Positions 35,775 through 44,506 of a stretch of 64,000 nucleotides of DNA are shown piece after piece. The notes below the pieces were generated by a model, which was not told where the DNA came from, searched no databases, and saw only the letters and a program-made list of their open reading frames with translations. Position 1 is the first letter of the stretch; every line of letters starts with the position of its first letter. The translations under genes were made by a program, and so were the position numbers. Source of the DNA: CALOBA01 sp942491465 (lineage in GTDB: Bacteria > Pseudomonadota > Gammaproteobacteria > Chromatiales > Chromatiaceae); assembly GCA_942491465.1 (NCBI GenBank), contig CALOBA010000002.1, positions 1 to 64,000 on the forward strand. The letters are read 5' to 3'.

Positions 35775-36763
35775 TGCTCACCCCCGGCTGGGGCCGGCTC
35801 TTCGATACAGATGCGCCGCTCCCGGACCGCCACCAGCGTGGCCGCCACCAGCAGCGTGATGATGCCGGTCAGCATGGTCAGCAGGCCGACGCCGATGTAG
35901 CGATAGATGCCGGTGCCGGTGTGCTCGTACATCACCATGCTGGCGATGCTGACCGCCGCCAGCGGGAACGAGTAGGCCCACCAGGTCAGGAAGAACCCCA
36001 GGCGCAGGAAACGCCCGCCCTGGGAGAACAGCAGCAGGGTCAGGAACAGCCCGGCGAAGTACAGCGCCTGGGCGAAGACATCCAGGGTCTCGGTGAGGCG
36101 CAGATAGGCGATGAAGCCCACCGCCGGTGGGGCGATCAGGATGAACAGCGTCGGCAGCAGCCGGTCCTCCAGCGGCTCGTGAAACAGCACCCGGTAGAAG
36201 ACGATGGTCACCAGCACCGACCAGAGCATCATGCCGACGCTGAAGAAGAACCAGGATATCTCCACCTGCCCCAGGGGCATGCCGGCGATCGGTACCAGCG
36301 CATTGCCCACCGCGGGGATGAACCAGGCCGGGTTCAGGTGCTGGATCTTGAAGTGCTCGTGGTGGATCCAGATGCCGACGATGTACAGCGTGAACGCCAG
36401 CTGCATCGGTGTGCCGATCAGCCAAAGCGCCAGGCTGACCGACGGCGCCATGGACTGGAAGGCCACTGCCAGCAGCAGCAGGCTGATGGAGATGGTCGGC
36501 ATGAAGCTCATCCGCACCGGGTGGTGCAGCTCCGCCAGCACCGCCGAGCGGTACAGGATCAGCTTGGCCGTGTAGAGCACCAGCAACAGCGCGAACAGTG
36601 CGCTGGTGGCCCCGATCAGCCAAGGCGAGAACCCCAGGTCCAGGTCCAGCACCTGCTGGCCCTTCTCCCAGGCGATGGTCAGTCCGGCGAGCCCCATCAC
36701 CGTCGCGAAGAACGATGCGGGCAGGTGGGCGAGCCGGGCCGAGGATGCGAGCGCTGTCGTCAT
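35771..36763 (-). CDS. SLAC1/TehA family anion transporter
   Basis: The 330-residue protein has ten predicted helices in the voltage-dependent anion channel/TehA family pattern: ARLAHLPASFFATVMGLAGL at the start, LNPAWFIPAVGNALVPIAGM, and YLRLTETLDVFAQALYFAGL. Members export anions such as tellurite-related species, C4-dicarboxylates or sulfite; the substrate here is unknown. The second ATG (36763) has GGAGG at 5 bp; ATG 36766 is too close to it. It is followed by the OmpA-family gene with a 4-bp overlap, an unusual partner. Confidence 0.88.
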   Translation of the reverse strand: MTTALASSARLAHLPASFFATVMGLAGLTIAWEKGQQVLDLDLGFSPWLIGATSALFALLLVLYTAKLILYRSAVLAELHHPVRMSFMPTISISLLLLAVAFQSMAPSVSLALWLIGTPMQLAFTLYIVGIWIHHEHFKIQHLNPAWFIPAVGNALVPIAGMPLGQVEISWFFFSVGMMLWSVLVTIVFYRVLFHEPLEDRLLPTLFILIAPPAVGFIAYLRLTETLDVFAQALYFAGLFLTLLLFSQGGRFLRLGFFLTWWAYSFPLAAVSIASMVMYEHTGTGIYRYIGVGLLTMLTGIITLLVAATLVAVRERRICIEEPAPAGGEQ

Positions 36764-36766
36764 CAT

Positions 36767-37162
36767 GGCCTCCGAAAGCGGTGGATCGACGGCGCTGTCT
36801 GCGCGCCATCGGGACAAGTTGTCCGTCAGTCTAGGGGGGAGGGCCTGTGCAACGCATTGATAAATGCCGGAGTATTTCGCTCGGTTATCGGGGCGCTCCG
36901 CCGGCCGATTCAGGCCCCTGGGGCGTTCCGGCAGCTCCTTGTGTTATCCCGGAAATCCGGCCCGGCGACCCAGCTTGGCATTCACCCGGGGCACTGCTAC
37001 AGTCGGATCAATCCCGCCCGACGGCCCACCGGAGCAGGCCAGTGCCTTCACCGACCCATCCCGACCACCAGGACCCTTACCCGAGCAACGACGGCCAACC
37101 ACCCATGGCGCAGAGCACGGACCCCTAGGGCTGGAGCGCCGATCGACGATGAGGATCTCAGT
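36767..37162. other. 396-bp intergenic region upstream of the amidohydrolase
   Basis: The gap lies between the divergent tehA-like and M20 amidohydrolase genes. It contains the sigma-70 type promoter candidate at 36975-37003. No other gene or repeat is visible. Confidence 0.4.
36975..37003 (+). promoter_or_regulatory. sigma-70 promoter candidate for the M20 amidohydrolase
   Basis: TTGGCA (36975-36980), an ideal 17-bp spacer, and TACAGT (36998-37003), oriented towards the amidohydrolase gene about 160 bp downstream. Good consensus for a GC-rich region, leaving a longish leader. Confidence 0.5.
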
Positions 37163-38335
37163 TTGAGCCATGCCGACGCCTTCGACGCCCTCTGTCGCCA
37201 GTTGACGGCGCTGCGGCGGGATCTGCACGCCCATCCCGAGCCCGGCTTTGGCGAGCAGCGCACCGCCGCCCTGGTCGCCGAGCGGCTGCGTACGCTGGGC
37301 CTGGCGGTGGATCAGGGGCTTGCCGGGACCGGTGTGGTGGGTACGCTGCGTCGGGGCGAGGGCGGCAGCATCGGTCTGCGCGCGGACATGGATGCGCTGC
37401 CGATGGACGAGTGCAGCGGGGCCGAGCACGCCTCGCGCCGGCCGGGGATGATGCACGCCTGCGGCCACGACGGGCACACGGCGATGCTGCTCGGGGCCGC
37501 CGCCTGGCTCGCCGAGCACGGGGGCTTCAGCGGCAGCGTCCACTTCATCTTCCAGCCCGCCGAGGAGAGCCTGGCCGGCGGCAAGCGCATGGTCGAGGAG
37601 GGGCTGTTCGAGCGCTTCCCGATGGACCGGGTCTTCGGCCTGCACAACCTGCCGGGCCAGCCGGCCGGCCATCTGGGCATGCGTGCCGGGCCGGTGATGG
37701 CCGCGGCGGACTTCTTCGAGCTTGCGATCACCGGCACCGGCGGCCACGCCGCCTATCCCCACCGCACCCGCGATCCGATCGTTGCCGCCGCGGCCATCAT
37801 CGGCGCCTGGCAGACCCTGGTCAGCCGTTCGAGCGACCCGCTGGCCGCCGCCGTGCTCAGCGTCACCCAGATCCACGGCGGCACCACCGACAACGTCATC
37901 CCCGAGCGCGTGACCCTGACCGGTACCGTGCGCAGCTTTGATACGGCCATCCAGGACGCCATCGAGCAGGGCATGCGGCGCATGGCCGACGGCATCGCCG
38001 CCGCCCACGGCGTCGGCGCCGAGCTGACCTACGAGCGCAGCTACTGCGCCACCGTCAACCACCCCGAGCCCGCGGCCCTGGCGCTGAAGGCCATGGAGCA
38101 GGCCGTCGGCCCCGAGCACATCATCCGCGATTTGGCGCCGACCATGGGGGCCGAGGATTTCGGCTGGATGCTCGCCGCCTGCCCCGGTGCCTACGCCGTG
38201 CTCGGCAACGGCACCGACGGCCCCCACGGCCGGGCGCTGCACAACCCCGGCTACGACTTCAACGACGCCATCATCGCCACCGGCGTGCGCTACTGGGTGG
38301 CGCTGGTGCGTCAGGCGTTGCCCGTCGCCACCTGA
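37163..38335 (+). CDS. M20 family amidohydrolase
   Basis: The 390-residue metallopeptidase/amidohydrolase is of the hippurate hydrolase/N-acyl-amino-acid hydrolase group (M20D). Metal-binding residues are visible: MHACGHDGH (Cys100, His102, His105), QPAEE (Glu134-Glu135), the dimerisation-domain TGTGGHAAYPHRTRDPI, and APTMGAEDFGWML. The frame is open far upstream but conserved sequence starts near 37163. TTG 37163 has GAGGA about 7 bp upstream, so it is chosen. Acts in the cytoplasm on N-acyl amino acids or similar amides. Confidence 0.92.
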   Translation: MSHADAFDALCRQLTALRRDLHAHPEPGFGEQRTAALVAERLRTLGLAVDQGLAGTGVVGTLRRGEGGSIGLRADMDALPMDECSGAEHASRRPGMMHACGHDGHTAMLLGAAAWLAEHGGFSGSVHFIFQPAEESLAGGKRMVEEGLFERFPMDRVFGLHNLPGQPAGHLGMRAGPVMAAADFFELAITGTGGHAAYPHRTRDPIVAAAAIIGAWQTLVSRSSDPLAAAVLSVTQIHGGTTDNVIPERVTLTGTVRSFDTAIQDAIEQGMRRMADGIAAAHGVGAELTYERSYCATVNHPEPAALALKAMEQAVGPEHIIRDLAPTMGAEDFGWMLAACPGAYAVLGNGTDGPHGRALHNPGYDFNDAIIATGVRYWVALVRQALPVAT

Positions 38336-38376
38336 TCGGGCGCTGCGCTCGGTCCGACGAGCCCTGGCGCCTTCCT

Positions 38377-39180
38377 TCAGGCCATCCCCCGCGCCTCTTG
38401 GATCATCTCGTAGGCGCGACGGATCTCGTGGGTCTTCTGCGTAGCCACCTTCATCATCTCCTCGGGCAGGCCCTTGGAGACCAGCTTGTCCGGGTGATGC
38501 TGGCTGAGCAGGCGGCGGTAGGCGCGCTTGACGGCGGCGTCGGTGTCCTTCGGGGTAACGCCGAGCACGGCGTAGGCCTCGGACAGGCTCGGGCCCCGCG
38601 CCGGCACCTGGCGGCCTGCGCCGCCGGCAAAGCTGCGTTGCAGCCGCACCAGGTTCTCCAACTGTCGGAACAGGATCGCGGGGATGCCGAGGCCGATGCG
38701 TACCTGCTCCAGCACCCGGCGCTGGTCGGCGCTGGGCTCGCCGTCGGCATAGGCGGCCTGCAGCAGGATCTCCAGAAACATCTGCGTCAGCGCCCGCTGG
38801 CCGCGACATTCGGCGCGGAAGGTGCTGACCACGCCGCGCAGATCGAAATCCGGCGACTTGCCCTGGCGGAACAGGGCGATGGCGGCCTGGCGGCGGTCCG
38901 CACCCAGGTTGAGCTGGGCCATGTAGGCCTCGGCCAGGGCGATCTCGGCTTGGGAGACGTGACCGTCGGCCTTAGCCATGTGGCCCATGGTGCTGAAGGT
39001 GGCGGTGAAGAAGACGCTCTCCACCCGCGCCCGGTCGCCGAACGGCAACTCCAAGGCGCCGCGCAGGGTAGCGACCCCGCGATCGACGCCGTGTCCAAGG
39101 ATGCCGCCGAAAACCGCGCCTAACGGACCGCCCAGCGCGAACCCGAAGACCCCACCTACTGCCTTGCCTACCCAACCCAT
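38377..39180 (-). CDS. djlA: co-chaperone DjlA
   Basis: The 267-residue membrane-anchored DnaJ-like protein starts with a glycine-rich transmembrane helix (GGVFGFALGGPLGAVFGGIL). A TerB-like central domain follows (FFTATFSTMGHMAKADGHVS; MFLEILLQAAYADGEP), and then a C-terminal J domain with HPD at residues 229-231 (AYRRLLSQHHPDKLVSKGLP). Layout and length match DjlA of E. coli. It stimulates DnaK ATPase and influences envelope-stress signalling. ATG 39180 corresponds to the family start. Confidence 0.96.
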   Translation of the reverse strand: MGWVGKAVGGVFGFALGGPLGAVFGGILGHGVDRGVATLRGALELPFGDRARVESVFFTATFSTMGHMAKADGHVSQAEIALAEAYMAQLNLGADRRQAAIALFRQGKSPDFDLRGVVSTFRAECRGQRALTQMFLEILLQAAYADGEPSADQRRVLEQVRIGLGIPAILFRQLENLVRLQRSFAGGAGRQVPARGPSLSEAYAVLGVTPKDTDAAVKRAYRRLLSQHHPDKLVSKGLPEEMMKVATQKTHEIRRAYEMIQEARGMA

Positions 39181-39227
39181 GATCGTTGCCTGTCTCTCCG
39201 GCCCCGCGCGCTCGCGCGCGTCGCCGA

Positions 39228-39893
39228 TTATTTGCCCTTGATGTACTGCTCGTCGGAGAACGAATACACCCATTCGGGCCTGAATGCCACCAGGATAACC
39301 ATGATCCAGCCGTTCAGCATCGCCTCGGGCATAAACATCATCGGGAAGAACGGCAGCACGGTGCGGTGCAGCTCGTCGAAGGTGCTGGCGCCGCTGAGCA
39401 CGAACAGCGCGGCGGCGGTATAGCCCATGACCACGCCGACCAGACCGCCGGCGAGGAAGGCGTTGACCAGCACATAGACGAAGAACTGCTTCGGCAACAG
39501 CGCGCGGATCAGGATCAGCAGGACCAGGGTCAGCGTGATCGGCAGCACGCCGCTGACCAAGGCGTTCAAGGCCAGCCCGTCCCAGCCCGTGCCGCCGTTG
39601 AGCTGGATGCCCACCAGCGCCAGCGATGCGGCGAGCACGGCAAAGCCCCAGCCGAAGATCAGCGTCACCGCGGTCAGTCCGAGCAGGTGGTAGGACAGCC
39701 CCGGCTGCACCTGGGCATCCATCTGCCAGAGCAGCATCAGCACCACGGTGGCGCCGAAGAACACATGCGTCAGCCGCGCGCGCAGCAAGCCCCGCCAGGG
39801 CGCCAGCCATAGCGCCAGCGCCAGGCAGACCAGGTACAGGGCGTTGCAGACCCACAGCAGGGTCGGGGAGAACAGGTCGGGGTCGAGGCTCAT
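39228..39893 (-). CDS. CbiM-like energy-coupling factor permease
   Basis: The 221-residue polytopic protein (ATG 39893) has about six helices and the CbiM-family C-terminus HRTVLPFFPMMFMPEAMLNG (with MxPEAxxNG). This supports the energy-coupling-factor permease family of metal (Co/Ni) uptake. The N-terminal metal-binding MHI motif of true CbiM is absent, so it is a divergent member of unknown substrate. No ECF ATPase genes are adjacent. Its stop lies 48 bp before the djlA start. Confidence 0.8.
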   Translation of the reverse strand: MSLDPDLFSPTLLWVCNALYLVCLALALWLAPWRGLLRARLTHVFFGATVVLMLLWQMDAQVQPGLSYHLLGLTAVTLIFGWGFAVLAASLALVGIQLNGGTGWDGLALNALVSGVLPITLTLVLLILIRALLPKQFFVYVLVNAFLAGGLVGVVMGYTAAALFVLSGASTFDELHRTVLPFFPMMFMPEAMLNGWIMVILVAFRPEWVYSFSDEQYIKGK

Positions 39894-40225
39894 GGTGTCG
39901 GCACGGTTGCGTCGGCGTTGCTGGGGGCGGGCGTCCGGCCGGGGGCTGGGGTGCCCGGCCAGTATCCCCCAGATGACTGCGCTGCGGGGCGTTTTCAGTG
40001 GTTTGGGCGCCGGTCTTAGCCCTTTTGGGGTTTGCGGTTTTCTTTCGTTGAGGGTTGGCGGAGAATCCTGGTTGATCGCTGCGGAGGGGGCGTTTGCTTC
40101 GCGACTCGGGCCCATCGGGCTGGAGAACTCCGCTCGAGAGCAATGGTCGGGGGCTTTGGTCTTGATCTTGGTCCTGGCGATGCGAAATCACGATCACGAG
40201 CCATCCATTCACTCTGGGAGAACCC
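39894..40225. other. 332-bp divergent intergenic region
   Basis: The gap lies between the CbiM-like permease and the aldo/keto reductase. I looked for a cobalamin or Ni/Co riboswitch signature ahead of the permease and did not find one. No other feature seen. Confidence 0.35.
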
Positions 40226-41263
40226 ATGCTTTACCGACCGTTAGGCCAGACCGGCGTCGACGTCAGCGCCCTGTGCTTGGGCACCATGACCTTCGGCGAG
40301 CAGAACACCGAGGCCGAGGCCTTCGAGCAGCTCGACCGCGCCCTGGCCGCCGGCATCAACTTCATCGATACCGCCGAGATGTACCCGGTGCCGCCCAAGG
40401 CCGAGACCCAGGGCGCCACCGAGACCATCATCGGCAACTGGCTCGCCGCCCGCGGCGGTCGGGATCGGTTGATCATTGCGTCCAAGGTGGCGGGTCGTGC
40501 CGACTGGCTGCCCTATCTGCGCGGCGGCCCCAAGCTGGACCGGGCCAATATCGAGGCCGCGCTGGAGGCCAGTCTGCGCCGGCTGCAAACCGATTACCTG
40601 GACCTCTACCAGCTGCACTGGCCCGACCGGAAGACCAACTTTTTCGGCAGCTTGGGCTATGAGCACGCGGAGCAGGACGACAGCGTGCCGCTGTTGGAGA
40701 CGCTTCAGGTCCTTGATGATCTGGTCCGTGCCGGCAAGGTCCGCCACGTCGGCCTCTCCAACGAGACCCCCTGGGGCGCCATGCGCTTCCTGGCCCTGGC
40801 CGAGCAGCACGGACTGCCGCGGATGGTCAGCATCCAAAACCCCTACAACCTGCTCAACCGCAGCTTCGAGGTCGGCCTGGCCGAGGTCGCCATGCGCGAG
40901 CACTGCGGCCTGCTGGCCTACTCGCCCATGGCCTTCGGCGTGCTCAGCGGCAAGTACCTGAACGGCGCCCGCCCGCCCAAGGGCCGGGTGACGCTGTTCG
41001 AGCGCTTCAGCCGCTACTCCAACCCCGAGGCCGAGGCGGCCACCGCCGACTACGTCGCCATCGCCCGCCGCCATGGTCTCGACCCAGCCCAGCTCGCCCT
41101 GGCCTGGGTCACCAGCCGCCCGTTCGTCACCGCCAACATCATCGGCGCCACCACCATGGCCCAACTCGACGCCGACCTCGCCAGCCTGGACCTGACCCTG
41201 ACCGACGAGATCGTCGCAGAGATCGAGGCCGCGCATCGGCAGCAGCCGAATCCGGCGCCTTAG
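40226..41263 (+). CDS. aldo/keto reductase (Tas-like)
   Basis: The 345-residue (beta/alpha)8 NADP-dependent oxidoreductase is close to Tas/YghZ-type proteins. Motifs are MLYRPLGQTGVDVSALCLGT, catalytic Asp/Tyr in FIDTAEMYP, the SKVAG lysine, QLHWPDRKTNFFG (His), GLSNETPWG, and NIIGATTMAQLDADLAS for cofactor binding. The start ATG 40226 follows CTGGGAGAACCC. Tas-like enzymes accept varied aldehydes; the substrate is unknown. A standalone gene. Confidence 0.92.
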   Translation: MLYRPLGQTGVDVSALCLGTMTFGEQNTEAEAFEQLDRALAAGINFIDTAEMYPVPPKAETQGATETIIGNWLAARGGRDRLIIASKVAGRADWLPYLRGGPKLDRANIEAALEASLRRLQTDYLDLYQLHWPDRKTNFFGSLGYEHAEQDDSVPLLETLQVLDDLVRAGKVRHVGLSNETPWGAMRFLALAEQHGLPRMVSIQNPYNLLNRSFEVGLAEVAMREHCGLLAYSPMAFGVLSGKYLNGARPPKGRVTLFERFSRYSNPEAEAATADYVAIARRHGLDPAQLALAWVTSRPFVTANIIGATTMAQLDADLASLDLTLTDEIVAEIEAAHRQQPNPAP

Positions 41264-41384
41264 AACTCCTGATTCAGCGGTGCGCAGAGGCCCTCGGCAC
41301 GGGTCGCCGCCACCTGCTGGGGGATGGGCGCCGGGCTCGGGGAGGCATTGGCCAGGCGTTCCATGCCAAGCGCCCGAGGGGGCG

Positions 41385-41561
41385 ATGAACAGGCGCGTCG
41401 GACAAAGGCCGCGATTGATCGAGGCCATGGTGGAGATGCTCGATCAGGTGATCGATGACGCCGCCGCCCGGTGCGCTTCCTTGACCGAGCAACGCTGCCG
41501 CGCTAGCGTCTTCGTCCCGCAGCGCCAAACCCACACCAAGCCCGCGGAGGCGTCCCGATGA
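41385..41561 (+). CDS. small ORF coupled to the DUF29 gene
   Basis: The 58-residue product (RVGQRPRLIEAMVEMLDQVI, then DDAAARCASLTEQRCRASVF) starts at ATG 41385, preceded by GAGGGGG at 2-3 bp. Its TGA overlaps the ATG of the DUF29 gene (ATGA). The helix-forming central part and the coupling favour a real small gene. No family recognised. Confidence 0.4.
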   Translation: MNRRVGQRPRLIEAMVEMLDQVIDDAAARCASLTEQRCRASVFVPQRQTHTKPAEASR

Positions 41562-42037
41562 GCACCCTGAGTGCGTTGTACGATCTCGACCATTCGGCCT
41601 GGGCGGCGAAGACCGCCGAGCTGCTGCGTCAGCGGCGATTCTCCGAGCTTGACCTGGACCATCTGCTGGAGGAGTTGGGCGACATGGGCAAGAGTCAACG
41701 CCAAGAGCTGGTCAGCCGCCTGCGCATCCTGCTGGCGCATCTGCTGAAGTGGCAATTCCAGTACCGGCAGCTCTCCCAGCGTTGGGCCGAATTCGAGGGC
41801 AAGAGCTGGCGCAACACGCTGATCGAGCAGCGGCTTGCGCTGCGCTACCTGCTCGAAGACAACCCCGGACTCAAGGGCTTCCTGACCGCGGCCGTCACCA
41901 AGGCATATCCCCAAGCCGTGGAACTGGCCGTGCGCGAATCCGAGCTGCCGATGGACACCTTCCCGGCATCCTGCCCCTATTCTCAGACGCAGATTTTCGA
42001 CCCGGATTTTCTGCCGCAGGGCGAAGCCAACGCTTAG
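41558..42037 (+). CDS. DUF29 family protein (1)
   Basis: The 159-residue DUF29 protein has the hallmark block LLRQRRFSELDLDHLLEELG followed by DMGKSQRQELVSRLRILLAH, then LLKWQFQYRQLSQRW and an Arg-rich helix. DUF29 proteins are small helical proteins, abundant in cyanobacteria and purple sulfur bacteria, of unknown function. The terminal TAG stop (42035-42037) overlaps the first bases of MITE copy C, so the C-terminus (after about GEANA) may have been reset by insertion. A paralogue lies at 53922-54368. Confidence 0.85.
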   Translation: MSTLSALYDLDHSAWAAKTAELLRQRRFSELDLDHLLEELGDMGKSQRQELVSRLRILLAHLLKWQFQYRQLSQRWAEFEGKSWRNTLIEQRLALRYLLEDNPGLKGFLTAAVTKAYPQAVELAVRESELPMDTFPASCPYSQTQIFDPDFLPQGEANA

Positions 42038-42138
42038 TCAAGGTTCAGAAACAAGTGGTGCAGACGCAACCACGAAATGGCCAATCAAAAGGTTCAGCGA
42101 GCGGGTGTCTGCGCCACTTGTTTCTGAACCGATCCTTA
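42034..42138. mobile_element. MITE family copy C
   Basis: Full-length copy. TTA flanks both ends, the left arm is GTCAAGGTTCAG plus the 19-bp core, the right arm is GCGCCACTTGTTTCTGAACC then GATCC, and the centre is about 35 bp. It contributes the stop codon of the DUF29 gene. Confidence 0.88.
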
Positions 42139-42593
42139 GGCTCACGCGAGTTCGCCGGAGGCGCGCTGTCTCGCTCTTCGAACAGCACCGCGGCTCGGTG
42201 TGCTGCGCCATCCTGCACATCGCCGATGCCATCGGAGCGAGGCTCGCGGTTCACGATGTCCCAGGGGCCCGGCTGCGCTTGGCAATGCGAACCCTGTGTT
42301 TGCCATCCCCAACCCCCGGTTTCATTTTCGGCAAGGCGACATCACCGCGCAGCGCGATTGGATCGAGCAGCAGGTCGCCCAATGCGACCCGAGAGCAACC
42401 CCGCACCATGCGAGCACCCGCAGCAGTGCCTGCTCGACCGCGCTCGGGCACCGCTGCGGAAGTCCCAAGACCGCCGGCATGCCCAATTGGCGCTGTGGGA
42501 GCGACTTGCAGTCGCGACTTCCGCGTCGCGGCGGTCGCGATTGCAAATCGCTCCCACAACTGCGGGCGGTCTCGGAATTTTCGCGGCAAAGCA
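42139..42593. other. 455-bp region without a supported gene
   Basis: The region lies between MITE copy C and the transglutaminase operon. Several overlapping frames are open but none has recognisable protein sequence. The only clear structure is the REPIN at 42495-42557. Confidence 0.4.
42495..42557. repeat. REPIN 2
   Basis: Two inverted 23-bp REP arms (42495-42517, 42535-42557) begin GTGGGAGCGA at their outer ends. Each holds its own hairpin: GCGACT...AGTCGC on the left and GCGATT...AATCGC in the right arm read on the other strand. The arms differ only at paired positions, so the hairpin is preserved. Same type as 675-740. Confidence 0.82.
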
Positions 42594-43514
42594 CTAGTCG
42601 ACGCGGCGCACATCGATCTCGGTGGTGCGCGAGGCGACCTCGGCGCCGCCCTTCCAGCTGTGGCGCTCCACCACCAGGTCGGCGGCGTCGCGGCCGATGC
42701 CGGTGCGCATGAAGGTGGCGTCGGCGAGCAGGCCGAGGGCCGGGTCGAAGCCGCGCCAGCCGGCGCCGGGGATGAGCGCCTCCATCCAGAAGTGGCGGCG
42801 CTGGGGGCGGGGCTCGGCGTCGGGGCCTTCGTCGTCGTCGGGGTCGAAGTAGGCGGCGTCGATATAGCCGGCGACGAAGCGTGCCGGCATCCCCCAGCCG
42901 CGCACGATGGTCACCAGCAGGTGGGCGAGGCCGGCGCAGCCTGCGCGGCGCTCGCGCAGCAGCGCGGCCAACGCTCTGGTGTCGCCGACGGCATCGGGGT
43001 CATGCGCGATGCCCGTCTTGATCCAGGCCATGGCGGTCTGGATCTGGTCGAGCAGCGGCGTGCCCTCCTGCCAGCCCGGCAGTTCAAGCGCGGCACCGTC
43101 CTCCTCGGCCCGGACCTGCTCCAGCAGTGCGGCGTCGATCTCGGGGGTCAGGGCACTGCGGTGGAGCACGAAGTCCCACAGCCTGGGGGCCTGGCGCAGG
43201 CTCTGCTCGATCCAGCTGCGCTCGCGCCCCACCGGCACCGGGTCGTGATCGAAGGGGTTGGCGAGCAGGGTCTCCACATCCGCGGTCATGATCAGCCGCA
43301 GCGCCTCGTGGGCCACCAGCAGCTCGGCGTGGTGTACTTGGTTGCCGAAGCAGTCGCGGTGGGAGACCACGGTGGCCGAGGGCTCCACCGTCATGCTGAG
43401 GTCCAGCAGCCGTTGGCCGGCGTCGTTCCACGGGGCGATGCGATATTCGAAGTGGTGCTCGCGCACGGGGTCCGTGAACAGCAGGTGGTCGCTGCGCTCG
43501 ATCCGGTATCTCAT
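42594..43514 (-). CDS. transglutaminase-like cysteine peptidase
   Basis: The 306-residue protein has an N-terminal beta-sandwich domain (MRYRIERSDHLLFTDPVREH) and a transglutaminase core whose triad is visible as Cys193 (RAGCAGLAHLLV), His241 (HFWMEALIPG) and Asp257 (GFDPALG). It is the last of three genes joined by ATGA overlaps: ATP-grasp, alpha-E, transglutaminase. This conserved cluster is predicted to make and cleave unusual peptide or amide bonds; the substrate has not been established as far as I know. Confidence 0.9.
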   Translation of the reverse strand: MRYRIERSDHLLFTDPVREHHFEYRIAPWNDAGQRLLDLSMTVEPSATVVSHRDCFGNQVHHAELLVAHEALRLIMTADVETLLANPFDHDPVPVGRERSWIEQSLRQAPRLWDFVLHRSALTPEIDAALLEQVRAEEDGAALELPGWQEGTPLLDQIQTAMAWIKTGIAHDPDAVGDTRALAALLRERRAGCAGLAHLLVTIVRGWGMPARFVAGYIDAAYFDPDDDEGPDAEPRPQRRHFWMEALIPGAGWRGFDPALGLLADATFMRTGIGRDAADLVVERHSWKGGAEVASRTTEIDVRRVD

Positions 43515-44506
43515 CGCTTGGCCTCGTCGGCCAGCTCAAGGCGGCCATCGCCCATGTGGGCCTCGAAGTAGTCCGCTTGCAGGGCAACCGTGAGGTCGGC
43601 CAGCAGGCCGAGGAAGACGCCCAGCCACTCGTGCAGGCCCTGCTCCAGGATCGCCCGCGGCGAGGACTGCTCCAGGTGGGCGTGCAGCGCCGCCATGCGC
43701 GCCGGGACCTGGCCGCCGTCCATCGGGCCGATGCGTGCCAGCGCCTGGTCCAGCCCGTCGACACAGTAGCGCAGCGAGCGCGGGAAGTCGGGGTCCAGCA
43801 CCACCAGCTCGACCACGTCGATGGGGCGGATGCCGCCGTGATACTTGCGCCGATAGACCTCGAAGCCGGACAGGGACTTCAGCAACGCGCCCCATTGATA
43901 GAAGTCCAGCGCCGTGCCCACCAGCGTCAGGTCCGGCAGCAGCAGGTGGTAGCGCACATCAAGGATGCGCGCGGTCATGTCGGCGCGCTCCTGCAGGCAT
44001 CCGAGCTGGGTGAAACCGTAGGCCTCGCCGCGCTGCATGGTGCTCTGGCTCAGGCCGTAGATCAGCGCAATCTCGCGGTGGACATAGGCATAGAACTCCG
44101 CCGCGCGCCAGGGCTGGAGGTTGGTCTTGAGGTGGCGGTCGATCTCCAGCCAGAACAGGTTCATCGCCTCCCACATCTCGTGGGAGATGCGGTCGCGCAC
44201 CACGCGGGCGTTCTCGCGGGCCAGGCGCAGGCTGGAGTAGATCGAGCTGGGGTTGGTCTTGTCCTGGGTCAGCAGGCTGATGACCCGCTGCACCGTGACC
44301 TTGCCGTCGGGGTGGCGCTCCAGATAGGGCTCGTCGGCTTCGACGATGGTCAGCAGCGGGGTCCACTGCATCTCTTCGGTGGCGCCCTCGTCGGCCTCGA
44401 GCATGAAGGAGACGTTGATGTCGAGGATGCGGGCGGTGTCGTCGGCGCGCTCCAGGTTGCGCGCCATCCAGTACAGGGATTCCGCGATACGGCTGAGCAT
44501 CATCAT
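43511..44506 (-). CDS. alpha-E domain protein (DUF403)
   Basis: The 331-residue all-helical protein has the alpha-E opening MLSRIAESLYWMARNLERAD, then DDTARILDINVSFMLE and VVRDRISHEMWEAMN. Alpha-E proteins occur almost only beside circularly permuted ATP-grasp and transglutaminase-like genes, and are thought to bind or present the substrate. Overlaps both neighbours by 4 bp, so strict stoichiometric co-translation is likely. Confidence 0.92.
   Translation of the reverse strand: MMMLSRIAESLYWMARNLERADDTARILDINVSFMLEADEGATEEMQWTPLLTIVEADEPYLERHPDGKVTVQRVISLLTQDKTNPSSIYSSLRLARENARVVRDRISHEMWEAMNLFWLEIDRHLKTNLQPWRAAEFYAYVHREIALIYGLSQSTMQRGEAYGFTQLGCLQERADMTARILDVRYHLLLPDLTLVGTALDFYQWGALLKSLSGFEVYRRKYHGGIRPIDVVELVVLDPDFPRSLRYCVDGLDQALARIGPMDGGQVPARMAALHAHLEQSSPRAILEQGLHEWLGVFLGLLADLTVALQADYFEAHMGDGRLELADEAKR

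Noticed and set aside
36944..38809. 621-codon minus-strand frame over the amidohydrolase
   Set aside because: Antisense to the clear M20 gene, with shadow composition.
39894..40225. Possible cobalamin riboswitch upstream of the CbiM-like permease
   Set aside because: I looked for the B12-box pattern on the minus strand; only a weak partial resemblance (AAGACCGGCGCC) appears, with no supporting stems.
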